Source: a virus. Taken from it: 46,696 nucleotides of DNA. Location of the stretch: IMG/VR virus record IMGVR_UViG_3300048772_000080, positions 1 through 46,696 of that record. One strand, 5' to 3'. The notes under the pieces are model-generated. The model was not told the origin of the DNA. It saw only the letters and a program-made list of their open reading frames with translations, and did no database searches. This document shows positions 25,365 through 32,867 of the stretch, piece after piece. Each line of letters starts with the position of its first letter. Position 1 is the first letter of the stretch. A program made the position numbers and the translations under genes.

Positions 25365-25832
25365 CTATTCGTTCAACGGTTCAGCCGCGCCGCCCTGCGC
25401 TACAGCCAATGCCTTCAACCGTCTCGAATACTTCCGCTTCGACGGCATGACAGGTCCATCAGCCGTGATCTCAGGCTTCGCCTCGAAGTCAGGAGTAGGC
25501 TGCTGCCCACGCTCACGCACAAGACTCAGGTCAGGCTCAACAGGAACCTCAACCTCAGTGTCGATCAGAACATCCGGCTCCGTTAGGTCAACAGGATTCT
25601 CAGTGTCCTGTACCGGCCCGGTTTCGTCTGCCTCAACCGTATAGTCCACGACCGCCTGATCCAGACCAAATGCTTCAAGATGAATCTTTACGGTTGCTTT
25701 GTACCCGCCAGCATAACCATCAATCGGGCGTAGGTTGCAGTCGGAACGCAGTTTTTCGGCGATAAGGCCACAAATATCAACGACGATTTCTTCGCCGGAG
25801 AGCGCAGGAATAAATGTTAGATCGGATGCCAT
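25365..25832 (-). CDS. Hypothetical protein with acidic linker (155 aa)
   Basis: An N-terminal folded part (residues 1-75, LTFIPALSGEEIVVDICGLI, ATVKIHLEAFGLDQAVVDYT) is followed by a long Glu/Asp/Pro linker and a basic end (SKRKYSRRLKALAVAQGG). AAGGAG precedes the start. The modular layout suggests a nucleic-acid-interacting tail. Function unknown. Confidence 0.6.
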   Translation of the reverse strand: MASDLTFIPALSGEEIVVDICGLIAEKLRSDCNLRPIDGYAGGYKATVKIHLEAFGLDQAVVDYTVEADETGPVQDTENPVDLTEPDVLIDTEVEVPVEPDLSLVRERGQQPTPDFEAKPEITADGPVMPSKRKYSRRLKALAVAQGGAAEPLNE

Positions 25833-25840
25833 GATTCTCC

Positions 25841-26059
25841 TTATGGAACGATTGTCAAACTTGGGGGAGGAAAAGCGTTGATACGGTCGTTGAGAATGTC
25901 GAGATATTCTTTCATCACTCCAGCCTGTTTTGCAAGACGAATCTTCTCTTCTGCTGGAATGACTTTGAATATCTCCCCGCCGATGAAAGAGTCGAGACTG
26001 GTCAACTTCTCGGACAGTTCGTCACGCTCTGTTACTACTCTCTGCTGGAATGGCTGCAT
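25841..26059 (-). CDS. Small helical protein (72 aa)
   Basis: Begins MQPFQQRVVTERDELSEKLT and continues SFIGGEIFKVIPAEEKIRLA, with a C-terminal helix ending INAFPPPSLTIVP. The helical EL..KL spacing hints at a coiled coil. CCGGGAG precedes the start. I recall similar short helical proteins (crAss-like 'DUF'-type) in other phages but cannot name a family. Confidence 0.55.
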   Translation of the reverse strand: MQPFQQRVVTERDELSEKLTSLDSFIGGEIFKVIPAEEKIRLAKQAGVMKEYLDILNDRINAFPPPSLTIVP

Positions 26060-26082
26060 TTTGGTTCTCCCGGATGAAATTA

Positions 26083-26337
26083 TTAGGCGTTTTCCGATTC
26101 GTAGCGGTTTTTCACGATGGCAAAGCGGGTCAAGGTGGACTTGTGCGGACTAATCTTCCCGCTTTCGATCATCTGAATCGTTCTCCTGCAACCAGCAGGG
26201 CTGTCGTCGCCGGGTTCGCGCATCAGGTCGGCCAAGGCTCGCTGCGTGATCTTAAAATCCCGGCGAAACACCTTGAAGGTCTTGGCGAGTGCTTTCCGTT
26301 CCTTGATGTCATCTGCTGTTGGTTTAGGACGAGGCAT
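26083..26337 (-). CDS. XRE-family helix-turn-helix regulator (84 aa)
   Basis: The HTH reads FRRDFKITQRALADLMREPG then CRRTIQMIESGKISPHKSTL, matching Cro/CI-type (XRE) DNA-binding domains. There is no second domain, as in small Cro-like repressors. A strong promoter lies just upstream. It probably represses or times phage transcription units; the repeated GCGCAG sites near promoters are candidate targets. Confidence 0.8.
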   Translation of the reverse strand: MPRPKPTADDIKERKALAKTFKVFRRDFKITQRALADLMREPGDDSPAGCRRTIQMIESGKISPHKSTLTRFAIVKNRYESENA

Positions 26338-26376
26338 TCTGTTCTCCTTGCGGCGTTATGTGATGCGCAGTTTTAG

Positions 26377-26404
26377 AGTATAGGCTGTTTCTGCGCCATG
26401 TCAA
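26377..26404 (-). promoter_or_regulatory. Strong sigma70-type promoter for the XRE gene
   Basis: On the minus strand TTGACA (26399-26404), 16 bases, TATACT (26377-26382). GCGCAG sits in the spacer and CTGCGC lies just beyond the -10, so an inverted pair flanks the -10 box. This layout suggests autoregulation by the XRE protein. Confidence 0.6.
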
Positions 26405-26407
26405 GTC

Positions 26408-26683
26408 CTAATCCTTGCAGGGAAACTCAGCTTCGAGAGCCTTGATGATTTCCAAAGCCTTCTCCGGCTGTTTGAAGTAGACCGTCTCTATAGCTATCTT
26501 GCGAGCCTTGGCGAACTTCTTCTTTCGCTCAGAGAAAAATTTGCTTGTCTTATCGTCGAACGCTGCAATGACCTTGCGGGCCTTCTTGACTTCGGTTGGT
26601 TCTACTACATCCGGGTCTTTGAAAGCGTACTGGTTAGGAATGCGTCCCAAGAGGTACTTCTGCTGCTCTGTCAATGCTGCCAT
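26408..26683 (-). CDS. Basic hypothetical protein (91 aa)
   Basis: Lys-rich helical sequence (VEPTEVKKARKVIAAFDDKT; FFSERKKKFAKARKIAIETV; ALEIIKALEAEFPCKD). AGGAG precedes the start. It lies between the ParB-like gene and the XRE promoter. Function unknown; nucleic-acid binding is possible. Confidence 0.6.
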   Translation of the reverse strand: MAALTEQQKYLLGRIPNQYAFKDPDVVEPTEVKKARKVIAAFDDKTSKFFSERKKKFAKARKIAIETVYFKQPEKALEIIKALEAEFPCKD

Positions 26684-26708
26684 GTTTGTTTCTCCTTTAT
26701 AGTTTCTC

Positions 26709-27551
26709 TTACAGTAAGTCCTTCAAGAATTTTTTAGGAAGATTATCAATCTCAGGCGGAGGCGCGTCCTGCACGAATGCCAGTCTCCGCAGCGGTTGAT
26801 CGGAAACGAAAGCGTTCCATGTCGTGACAGTGAAGAAGTAGATCGCCAAGCTGGTCAGGTTCATGGATGCTTCCTTCTTCCCCGAAATCAATCGAGCGCG
26901 AAGGAGAAGAATAGGATGCCCCTCTGTCAGCCCAACCCCAGACTGAAGGACATTGAAGAACTCATCTGCCTTCTTCTCATCCACTAAGGCAAACAGGTAG
27001 TGAAGTCCTATCGCCATACCAGAGGCGATCAGGAGTCCTCCCGGACGCGACTTGAGCATTGCGTAGAATTTCGTAGACTGACGTAACCCCGGATGCCTCT
27101 CTAGTGTCTGCTCAAGCAGCGGCTTCGTAGCAATCTTCCCCTTCCTCAAGTCACGAGTAGCAATCTGTCCTGTCGCATAGACCCAAAGAAACCGTACTCC
27201 AGAGCCAAGCAGCTTAGGTTGTCCTTCCCCCCTAATGGCAAACACGTCTCCCAAAGATCGTTGGCTTCCATCGTCAATCGTGTCAAAGGCATCGTCATCA
27301 ATTCCCCATACAATCAGAGTTTCGATGGATTTATTGGCGGCAACAATCGCTTTTAGGCGGTGTTGGCCATTCATCAACCAGCCGCTTTTCGAGAAGATCA
27401 CAGGCTGGCCGTTTGTTTTCCATCTGCCAGATTTAATCTCTTGGATGTAGCGATCCACAGTCGATTGGGATACGGGGCGATTGTTACTGTTCTTCGTGTC
27501 CAGCCAGAGAGCGGCTTCTGTAGGTGAGATCGTCGTAAACTTTGAGTACAT
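26709..27551 (-). CDS. ParB/sulfiredoxin-like domain protein (280 aa)
   Basis: I take ATG 27551, six bases after GGGAGG. Residues ~25-75 (VDRYIQEIKSGRWKTNGQPV, WLMNGQHRLKAIVAANKSIE) carry the [DN]GQHRL signature of ParB/Srx-fold proteins. The remainder (~90-280) is helical and of unknown role. Phage members of this group are often linked to DNA modification or replication. Nuclease or CTPase activity cannot be judged from the sequence alone. Confidence 0.7.
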   Translation of the reverse strand: MYSKFTTISPTEAALWLDTKNSNNRPVSQSTVDRYIQEIKSGRWKTNGQPVIFSKSGWLMNGQHRLKAIVAANKSIETLIVWGIDDDAFDTIDDGSQRSLGDVFAIRGEGQPKLLGSGVRFLWVYATGQIATRDLRKGKIATKPLLEQTLERHPGLRQSTKFYAMLKSRPGGLLIASGMAIGLHYLFALVDEKKADEFFNVLQSGVGLTEGHPILLLRARLISGKKEASMNLTSLAIYFFTVTTWNAFVSDQPLRRLAFVQDAPPPEIDNLPKKFLKDLL

Positions 27552-27580
27552 TTTCATCCTCCCGGATTCGGTATGTTGAT

Positions 27581-27609
27581 ACTCTGCGCTTATGAGGCGC
27601 AGTTGTCAA
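27581..27609 (-). promoter_or_regulatory. Weak promoter with CTGCGC/GCGCAG dyad
   Basis: On the minus strand TTGACA (27604-27609) is followed after 17 bases by CAGAGT. The region contains CTGCGC-ctcataa-GCGCAG, an inverted repeat resembling the sites near the XRE promoter. It would drive the ParB-like gene. The -10 match is poor. Confidence 0.3.
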
Positions 27610-28619
27610 GCGGAAAACGTGAAAACATTTTGCGTAACCCCCAGACAGTGCGGAGAGAACCAAATACGCTCCCGATCTGCGTTTTCTCTTCCCGATCCGT
27701 TGCCTTGCGATCCATACCCCCCGCACCCCTTCCATGCAACACATTCCCATGAGTCCGGCATAGTGTGTTCACCTTCATAGCCACAAAGAGCTATTCTCAT
27801 CTCTCTATTATCTCCATTTTCGATAGCCCATTCTCTAACCTCATGGGACACGTCGTTGCTGTCTGAAGAATAGATATTGTCCTGACGACCAGCAGTGTCG
27901 GCATAAGGTGGATCAAGGAACACGCCAGTTAGTCCATGATGGAACGTTACCGAAGGCCCACAGATTCGTTCCCAGTTTCCGCACACTACGCGAACCCGCC
28001 GCAAACGCTTTGCGAGTTCTCCCATGTACGCCTGAGTTGGAGTGTCAACGTAATTTTCCTCCGCAGCGTCCCCTAGATGCGGTAGCTTCCTATGCACCCC
28101 TGTTCCAGCGTTCCCTAGATGCGGTAGCTGTCGATTCACACCGCGTCCAGCGTCCCCTAGATGCGGTAGCTGTCGATTCACACCGCGTCCAGCGTCCCCT
28201 AGATGCGGTAGCTGTACTGAGCACCATCCTGATCCAATCCACACGCACTGCCCCCACACCCACCATCCAGCAATCTTTGGATCATAGAAATCAGGGTCAA
28301 CCTTCATCCTCTCTCGAAACTCTTCCTGCGAAACCAGCCATAGATGACGCGCATGTTGATCGGACTCGTTTACGGGAGAGTCGGCATAGAAAGCTACCTC
28401 ATCGGGGTCATTCTGGCAGGCTCTCCAAAAGTTCGCTACCATACAATCCAGATCATTTACTGTCTCAGTATGCGCGGTGTGCGGACGCCCAAGCAGTACC
28501 GCTCCTGACCCGAAGAACGGCTCGACATAGTTAGGCACATCGCCGAAGTGATCCCAAACCAAGTCCGCAACACGAGATTTCCCCCCAAACCAAGGGAACG
28601 GGGAACGAAGATCAGCCAC
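27606..28619 (-). CDS. DNA adenine methyltransferase, D12/Dam class, with internal repeat (337 aa)
   Basis: Transfers methyl from S-adenosylmethionine to adenine N6. Motifs: FPWFGGKSRVADLVW at the N-terminus, VEPFFGSGAVL (FxGxG) near residues 33-43, and VFLDPPYAD (DPPY) near 230. Between them, ~135-185, a 14-residue unit QLPHLGDAGRGVNR is repeated three to four times, encoded by a 42-bp tandem repeat. Likely role: protect phage DNA from host restriction or affect regulation. The repeat is an odd insertion near the target-recognition region. Confidence 0.85.
   Translation of the reverse strand: MADLRSPFPWFGGKSRVADLVWDHFGDVPNYVEPFFGSGAVLLGRPHTAHTETVNDLDCMVANFWRACQNDPDEVAFYADSPVNESDQHARHLWLVSQEEFRERMKVDPDFYDPKIAGWWVWGQCVWIGSGWCSVQLPHLGDAGRGVNRQLPHLGDAGRGVNRQLPHLGNAGTGVHRKLPHLGDAAEENYVDTPTQAYMGELAKRLRRVRVVCGNWERICGPSVTFHHGLTGVFLDPPYADTAGRQDNIYSSDSNDVSHEVREWAIENGDNREMRIALCGYEGEHTMPDSWECVAWKGCGGYGSQGNGSGRENADRERIWFSPHCLGVTQNVFTFSA
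28065..28215 (-). repeat. 42-bp tandem repeat inside the methylase gene
   Basis: Units start at 28065, 28107, 28149 and 28191, an exact 42-base period. The second and third are nearly identical; the fourth matches for its first ~25 bases. The period is a multiple of three, so copy-number change keeps the frame. Confidence 0.9.
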
Positions 28620-28901
28620 TTACTCGTCCTTCGGCATCAGACCGACAACATCATCCACCTTGGTGGACATGCGGATCGGTTGCAGGGGTTTGTTGAACGT
28701 CAATATGCCAAGAAACAAGCTACCGCCAAGGATAAGATGTATCCTCTCCGCCCATGACAAACTCCATCGCGTAACCACCAAGCCGTCTGAGAACTTCAAG
28801 GATGGCAAAGGGGCGTACTGAGGTTGATCTTTGGCGAATACTACTTCCGATATTCCCCAACGGGTTTCTGGATCATAGGCTACAGGCGATACAGGTTTCA
28901 T
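28620..28901 (-). CDS. Single-helix membrane protein (93 aa)
   Basis: Start chosen at ATG 28901 (MKPVSPVAYDPETRWGISEV) with GGAG upstream; an ATG at 28913 is possible. One hydrophobic helix (IHLILGGSLFLGILTF) lies near residues 53-70, followed by a basic/acidic tail ending VDDVVGLMPKDE. It overlaps the upstream 220-aa gene. It may be a membrane-anchored takeover or exclusion protein. Confidence 0.5.
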   Translation of the reverse strand: MKPVSPVAYDPETRWGISEVVFAKDQPQYAPLPSLKFSDGLVVTRWSLSWAERIHLILGGSLFLGILTFNKPLQPIRMSTKVDDVVGLMPKDE

Positions 28902-29535
28902 CTTTTGCTCCATCTTTGAATTTGTCGTACTGTTGAATACTATATGCAACCGCGTAGCAGCACCATACGAAACGGAAGGTGTACTCCGTGCAGTCCCACT
29001 CCCAAGTATCCGAAAACTCATAGTGGTGACCATTGATTTCACACCCGAACTCTCCTAACGCTCTCCTAGCCTCGTATTCCCCATCGTCAAGGTAGCGATA
29101 AATGTCTTCCTCAATAGCCTCACGCAACTCGACTTCGGGACAGTCGCCATCTTCAACCCAACCTTTAATTCTTTCTTCAACATGCTCGCGCAGTCTCTCT
29201 GGGGAAAATACTAGGTACCCACTCTCTCTCCCGTAGCGATCTACAGCCTCCAGCTTCTCACCCCAGTAGCCAGTGTTTATAAATAGCTTGTCCTTGTCGT
29301 CTGGACGCGTCCGAAAGAACTCGAACATATCCTCCAGCCGAGCAAAGACGAACGCTCCCATGTCGCCCGCATAGGCGAGAAATCCCGGCCACGTCACAAC
29401 ATCGAACCACATGTTACTTGAACCCGGTTGCTTGAATCGAAGGTGACGGTAGATGCCGTTGTCCAGCAGAACCTTCATCTCATGCTTCTCTACATCGTTC
29501 AGAAACGATTCTTCAGTTGGTTGCCTGTTGCTCAT
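28873..29535 (-). CDS. Conserved phage hypothetical protein (220 aa)
   Basis: Starts MSNRQPTEESFLNDVEKHEM and contains YRHLRFKQPGSSNMWFDVVT and TWPGFLAYAGDMGAFVFARL. I recall this pattern as a widespread hypothetical protein of phages and prophages. The C-terminus is acidic and Cys/aromatic-rich. CCGGGAGG precedes the ATG. Function is unknown to me. Confidence 0.75.
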   Translation of the reverse strand: MSNRQPTEESFLNDVEKHEMKVLLDNGIYRHLRFKQPGSSNMWFDVVTWPGFLAYAGDMGAFVFARLEDMFEFFRTRPDDKDKLFINTGYWGEKLEAVDRYGRESGYLVFSPERLREHVEERIKGWVEDGDCPEVELREAIEEDIYRYLDDGEYEARRALGEFGCEINGHHYEFSDTWEWDCTEYTFRFVWCCYAVAYSIQQYDKFKDGAKDETCIACSL

Positions 29536-29810
29536 AGTTCCTCCCGGACTATTCTGTATTCGTATGCTCTCGATCCTTCGCGGATACGCTTTTCTACATT
29601 GTGGCTACCAAACTTAGCCTTGCGTCCATCTCTTAAACGGGCAGTAACTGACGAATCGCTGATCCTAACCTTGTGCGTCCGAAGAATAATGTCGCATAGC
29701 TCATACGGCATTCTCCATCTCCCGTCCGACATAATATCTAGCACAAAGGCGTTCAACGTACCTACGGTCGGAGCAGCGCGTTCCTCAAATAAAGATTGCT
29801 GTGTACTCAT
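29532..29810 (-). CDS. Winged-helix-like protein (92 aa)
   Basis: TLNAFVLDIMSDGRWRMPYE, LCDIILRTHKVRISDSSVTA and RLRDGRKAKFGSHNVEKRIR resemble a winged-helix DNA-binding fold (recognition helix around SDSSVTARLRDGR). Stop and start overlap neighbours. It could be a phage transcription regulator. Confidence 0.6.
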   Translation of the reverse strand: MSTQQSLFEERAAPTVGTLNAFVLDIMSDGRWRMPYELCDIILRTHKVRISDSSVTARLRDGRKAKFGSHNVEKRIREGSRAYEYRIVREEL

Positions 29811-30043
29811 GGCTGGAGCCTTATGTCCTTCGCCCGTAACATCCCTCGCGCCCTCAAGCCACCCTTGTGGAGTTCAAGGCTGTTCCCGTTTCCAGATGGA
29901 GCTAGGAGTACATTCCTGCACTCAGACGACAGCGCACGAAGTTTCTCGCAGCCTCCAAGCCGTCGTATTATTCTATATCCATATTTACTCGTAATGCCAA
30001 GTTCTCTAGCGTAGATAGTTTCTTCTGATGCAATACGTGCCAT
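29807..30043 (-). CDS. Hypothetical protein, possible HTH (78 aa)
   Basis: Residues 1-30 (SEETIYARELGITSKYGYRI, IRRLGG) look like a short helix-turn-helix. The rest is basic (CRNVLLAPSGNGNSLELHKG). It overlaps the previous stop (TAATG) and carries CCGGGAG ahead of its start. Function unknown. Confidence 0.55.
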   Translation of the reverse strand: MARIASEETIYARELGITSKYGYRIIRRLGGCEKLRALSSECRNVLLAPSGNGNSLELHKGGLRARGMLRAKDIRLQP

Positions 30044-30219
30044 TATTTTCCTCTCCCGGATTCCTTCCCTACATTCCTTCTCTGCACATTAAACACGCAA
30101 GCCTGTTTCGCAATATTGAAGGCGTCAGACTGCGATACTCCACATACGCTCTTTACTATTTTCGCCACGGCATCTACCTTCTCCCTTCGTGGCGTGTTAG
30201 GGAGTATTTGCTTACGCAT
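30043..30219 (-). CDS. Small basic protein (58 aa)
   Basis: From ATG 30219: MRKQILPNTPRREKVDAVAK then IVKSVCGVSQSDAFNIAKQA, with a basic tail. Its start lies inside the end of the next gene upstream by 8 bases. Function unknown. Confidence 0.55.
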   Translation of the reverse strand: MRKQILPNTPRREKVDAVAKIVKSVCGVSQSDAFNIAKQACVFNVQRRNVGKESGRGK

Positions 30220-30436
30220 CGTACCACTCCATTCCATACGCCTTTAGAACTTTAGTCGGGACAAAGTATAGATGTGAGTTCTTTACAATAAATTCCAGAA
30301 CTTTCGGATTACCAATCGCTTTGTCTTCTTCTATCCCTTCCGCGATGAGAAATAGCTCCCAGTGCGATAACTCGTTTGGAATATCTTCATATATGCACCC
30401 TTTGATTGACCACGCTGGAGATTTACCTTTGCCCAC
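30212..30436 (-). CDS. Small hypothetical protein (74 aa)
   Basis: Contains ELSHWELFLIAEGIEEDKAI and KVLEFIVKNSHLYFVPTKVL. Overlaps the next gene. No family is recognised. Confidence 0.55.
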   Translation of the reverse strand: MGKGKSPAWSIKGCIYEDIPNELSHWELFLIAEGIEEDKAIGNPKVLEFIVKNSHLYFVPTKVLKAYGMEWYDA

Positions 30437-30460
30437 CTGTATGTCCTTTCCGATGCTGCT

Positions 30461-30916
30461 CTACTGGAGAGTGCTGATTCCTTCTTGAATCGACTTCCGC
30501 AACTGAGCCGCCATGCGGTAAGCTCGCTCACCGATTTCATTCATCGAAGAACGATTCTTGTCCTGCCGCATGATTCTTTCGGCCATGAAGTCGTTCCGAT
30601 CCATATCCTTCGTCTTCGCTAGGAATTGTACTCTCTCCTGTTCGTCTCCGTACAGCACAGAATCCAGAGAGGCGGCAACCTCATCCAGTTTCGTGTCCAT
30701 CACCCTATTCGACAGTTCCATGAGAGTTTCATTGAAGTGTTCTTTGCTCCACTTATCCCCGCCACCAAAGGCAAAGAATGGAATGTTCTGTCCGCCGTCC
30801 AGTGAAGTGAACTGATAGTTACCTTGGCCGAGCAGGACAGAGTCCATCACAGCAACGTCCAGAGAACTCGCCTCGATTGTGTATGGGTCAGATGGATTGA
30901 CAATTTTGAATAGCAT
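30461..30916 (-). CDS. Conserved phage hypothetical protein (151 aa)
   Basis: Opens MLFKIVNPSDPYTIEASSLD and VAVMDSVLLGQGNYQFTSLD, a pattern I recall in phage hypothetical proteins. A long helical C-terminal half (DKNRSSMNEIGERAYRMAAQ) follows. Start overlaps the preceding stop (TAATG). Function unknown. Confidence 0.65.
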   Translation of the reverse strand: MLFKIVNPSDPYTIEASSLDVAVMDSVLLGQGNYQFTSLDGGQNIPFFAFGGGDKWSKEHFNETLMELSNRVMDTKLDEVAASLDSVLYGDEQERVQFLAKTKDMDRNDFMAERIMRQDKNRSSMNEIGERAYRMAAQLRKSIQEGISTLQ

Positions 30917-31572
30917 TATTTTGCCTCCGTCTGCGCTGCCTTTGGGATATTAATGAATAGCCACTGCCCACGGAACTGCCAATGGTCGGCTGACTGATAT
31001 TGATCTGTGTCGCAAGACGGGAATCCGGTAATGTAGCTGGTGGCAAGACAGGTGTTCGTCCCTGCATGAATCAGCTTTGGAACCAACAAAACCCCGTGCG
31101 CCGCTGCAATCTTCATCTCCTCGTCGGCAACGGCTTGGCGGAGCTTCTGGAGACGCGCATACTCTTCATCGGATAGTTTGACTACTCGACCGGTCTGGGA
31201 GTCAATCTCGGACGCGCCAGTGTTTATTTTCGGTATTGACAGCATGGCAGTGGCATGTATCTCACCCATGCGTCCATGCTCACCTTTTGCGAGACACTCT
31301 TTCTCTGTCACTTCGGGTGGATAGAACCCCTTGTCTGTGATGCACACCTTCGTTGCCGTCTGGGGTGCCGGGTCTACCCACGTTCCTCCGACCAACTCGC
31401 AAGCATCCTTCGTGTCGGATGTTGGATGCTGGTAGCCGTGGCCATCCGCCAAACAGATGCAGTGCGCCGCTGTATCGAACTTCTGATCTGGAACATTTGC
31501 AACATTTCCCTGTTGATGCTGGGCGACCGCGACCGCCGAGGCCGCGAGTAGAATTGCGAGTGCGAGTTTCAT
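30916..31572 (-). CDS. Secreted cysteine-containing protein (218 aa)
   Basis: MKLALAILLAASAVAVAQHQ is a Sec signal peptide with cleavage near AVA. The mature part has eight Cys (CICLADGHGY, DACELVGG, KVCITDKG, KECLAKG, NTCLATS, SCDTDQY), suggesting disulfides in the periplasm. The start overlaps the stop of the 45-aa gene (ATGA). It could modify the host surface or block superinfection; nothing names its family. Confidence 0.65.
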   Translation of the reverse strand: MKLALAILLAASAVAVAQHQQGNVANVPDQKFDTAAHCICLADGHGYQHPTSDTKDACELVGGTWVDPAPQTATKVCITDKGFYPPEVTEKECLAKGEHGRMGEIHATAMLSIPKINTGASEIDSQTGRVVKLSDEEYARLQKLRQAVADEEMKIAAAHGVLLVPKLIHAGTNTCLATSYITGFPSCDTDQYQSADHWQFRGQWLFINIPKAAQTEAK

Positions 31573-31706
31573 GGTTTCCTCTCAATATGGTTTATCAGGC
31601 TCTCAGGGCCGCTCGTGATGGCTTTGTCCCACGCTTGCAGGCGGGCGAAGATGAGGGACTCACGGGCGCGGGAGTCCAGGTCTGGACTTGAGTGGATTTC
31701 GCTCAT
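31569..31706 (-). CDS. Small hypothetical protein between two exported proteins (45 aa)
   Basis: Reads MSEIHSSPDLDSRARESLIF, ARLQAWDKAITSGPESLINH, IERKP. Both ends overlap by ATGA with the exported proteins, so the three genes are coupled in translation. It has no signal sequence. Function unknown. Confidence 0.6.
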   Translation of the reverse strand: MSEIHSSPDLDSRARESLIFARLQAWDKAITSGPESLINHIERKP

Positions 31707-32119
31707 GGTTTTACCTTCCCGTATTTGAAGCAGTTGTAGGCTTCCGTGGTGTCCGGTTTCTCGCCTATTCCGTTCCTATACCGCATGGTGTCCAACTCAA
31801 CACCGCCCCTGCACTCGACAGCAAACGCAAGGAGATCGACGGCCCTTTGCAGTCCATCCATCCCGTCGCCTTCGTGGGCTGTCAGCCACTCATCATCCTC
31901 AACCAGCCGATAGTGCTTAGAGTTGACTTGTCGTGTCCACGCCGGGTAATCGTATTGGATTTCTCCTAGATCATCGGCAAAATCAACAAGCATCTGGTTC
32001 CAGTGAGCCGTCCATTCCGCTTGATTGAAGGCGTGTGGATCAGGTGCGATCTGGTTCACATGGCTACTACACCCAACCAGAACCAATATCGTTAGCAGTG
32101 TTGCAAGCACGAGTTTCAT
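31703..32119 (-). CDS. Predicted lipoprotein (138 aa)
   Basis: MKLVLATLLTILVLVGCSSH is a lipoprotein signal with lipobox LVGC, so Cys16 would be lipidated. The mature protein is charged (EWTAHWNQMLVDFADDLGEI). It forms a coupled trio with the 45-aa gene and the secreted Cys-rich protein. Phage lipoproteins can act as superinfection-exclusion factors; that is an inference here. Confidence 0.7.
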   Translation of the reverse strand: MKLVLATLLTILVLVGCSSHVNQIAPDPHAFNQAEWTAHWNQMLVDFADDLGEIQYDYPAWTRQVNSKHYRLVEDDEWLTAHEGDGMDGLQRAVDLLAFAVECRGGVELDTMRYRNGIGEKPDTTEAYNCFKYGKVKP

Positions 32120-32139
32120 TTATTTCCTCCCGAATGAAC

Positions 32140-32167
32140 AGTAAACCAAACTCTGCGCTCAAGTCAA
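32140..32167 (-). promoter_or_regulatory. Promoter candidate before the lipoprotein gene
   Basis: On the minus strand TTGACT (32162-32167), 16 bases, TTTACT (32140-32145). GCGCAG lies in the spacer, as at other candidates. A CTCCCGA-type element follows just before the ATG. Confidence 0.35.
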
Positions 32168-32171
32168 GTAA

Positions 32172-32543
32172 TTATTGCGAAAGCGTAATCTCTGGGAATT
32201 TTAGCCCCGCGCAGTCGTGGAATCCAATTCCTTGCTCACAATACTTCTCCCAACAACCATTTGAAACACATACAGTCCTGTCGCTCATAGGCCAACAGGA
32301 CTCCATTTCATAGATTTCCTTGCCGCAATCAGCGCACAAACCCCAGAGAACTTTAGGCGGATCAGGGGGCTTATGCCATACCCCAGAGCCGTATGGACGC
32401 GCCTTGCACTCACTGAGATGCTTGATGAATCCAGCATCGGTTTTAAACTTCCTGGCCGGGAAATCTGGGTGGTGACAGTCAGGATATGGGCACCTATAGA
32501 ATCCTTTCCAATCGCGTTCATAAACCTTCCCGTCGATAATCAT
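32172..32543 (-). CDS. C2H2/treble-clef zinc protein (123 aa)
   Basis: An N-terminal finger is seen in FYRCPYPDCHHPDF...FIKHLSECKARP (Cys-Cys-His/Cys). A second cluster, GLCADCGKEIYEMESCW and CVSNGCWEKYC, may be a treble clef. It lies after the predicted phase-variable gene and overlaps it. Function unknown; nucleic-acid binding is possible. Confidence 0.65.
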   Translation of the reverse strand: MIIDGKVYERDWKGFYRCPYPDCHHPDFPARKFKTDAGFIKHLSECKARPYGSGVWHKPPDPPKVLWGLCADCGKEIYEMESCWPMSDRTVCVSNGCWEKYCEQGIGFHDCAGLKFPEITLSQ

Positions 32544-32867
32544 AGCTTTTTTATTGTGCTAAACATGCCAGGAAATCCTTGACTTATTCCCGGATTACCG
32601 CCCATCAAACTTCCAAGCATCCCCTGCTGCCCTTGCATCCCTCCAATCTGTTGATTCATGCTTGCATTCTGCCACCCACCACTACAACTGTGTAGTTGAC
32701 GACGATGGTACCTCTGGCTGCGTAGAAGTCTTTCCGCGACAATGCCCGCCATTTCCTTATCGCGCTTACGTTTCTCAACTAACTGACCCAAGATATATCC
32801 AGCGATAAATATATATATATATACTTACCCCAACCACAATCATAATAATAGCTTCATTTGTAGTCAT
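32540..32867 (-). pseudogene. Membrane protein gene interrupted at an AT repeat (phase-variable or frameshifted)
   Basis: ATG 32867 overlaps the upstream stop (ATGA). The frame reads MTTNEAIIMIVVGVSIYIYI, then ends within ten codons. A second frame begins after the repeat with GQLVEKRKRDKEMAGIVAER and continues to 32540 through a Gly/Met/Gln-rich tail (QQIGGMQGQQGMLGSLMGG). Adding one AT unit to the (AT)7 run would join them into a ~108-aa protein with one transmembrane helix followed by a basic segment. The break may be real phase variation or a sequencing/assembly error. Confidence 0.6.
32809..32823. repeat. (AT)7 microsatellite in a coding frame
   Basis: Fifteen alternating A/T bases lie exactly where the reading frame of the membrane-protein gene changes. 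Such runs are typical slippage sites. Confidence 0.9.

Noticed and set aside
28065-28215. CRISPR-like repeat
   Set aside because: The period is constant (42 bases), no variable spacers exist, and the repeat is in frame inside a gene.
27908-28534. Plus-strand ORF of 208 codons opposite the Dam gene
   Set aside because: It is antisense to a well-motifed methylase, and its repeats are the reverse complement of the 42-bp repeat; no domain is visible.
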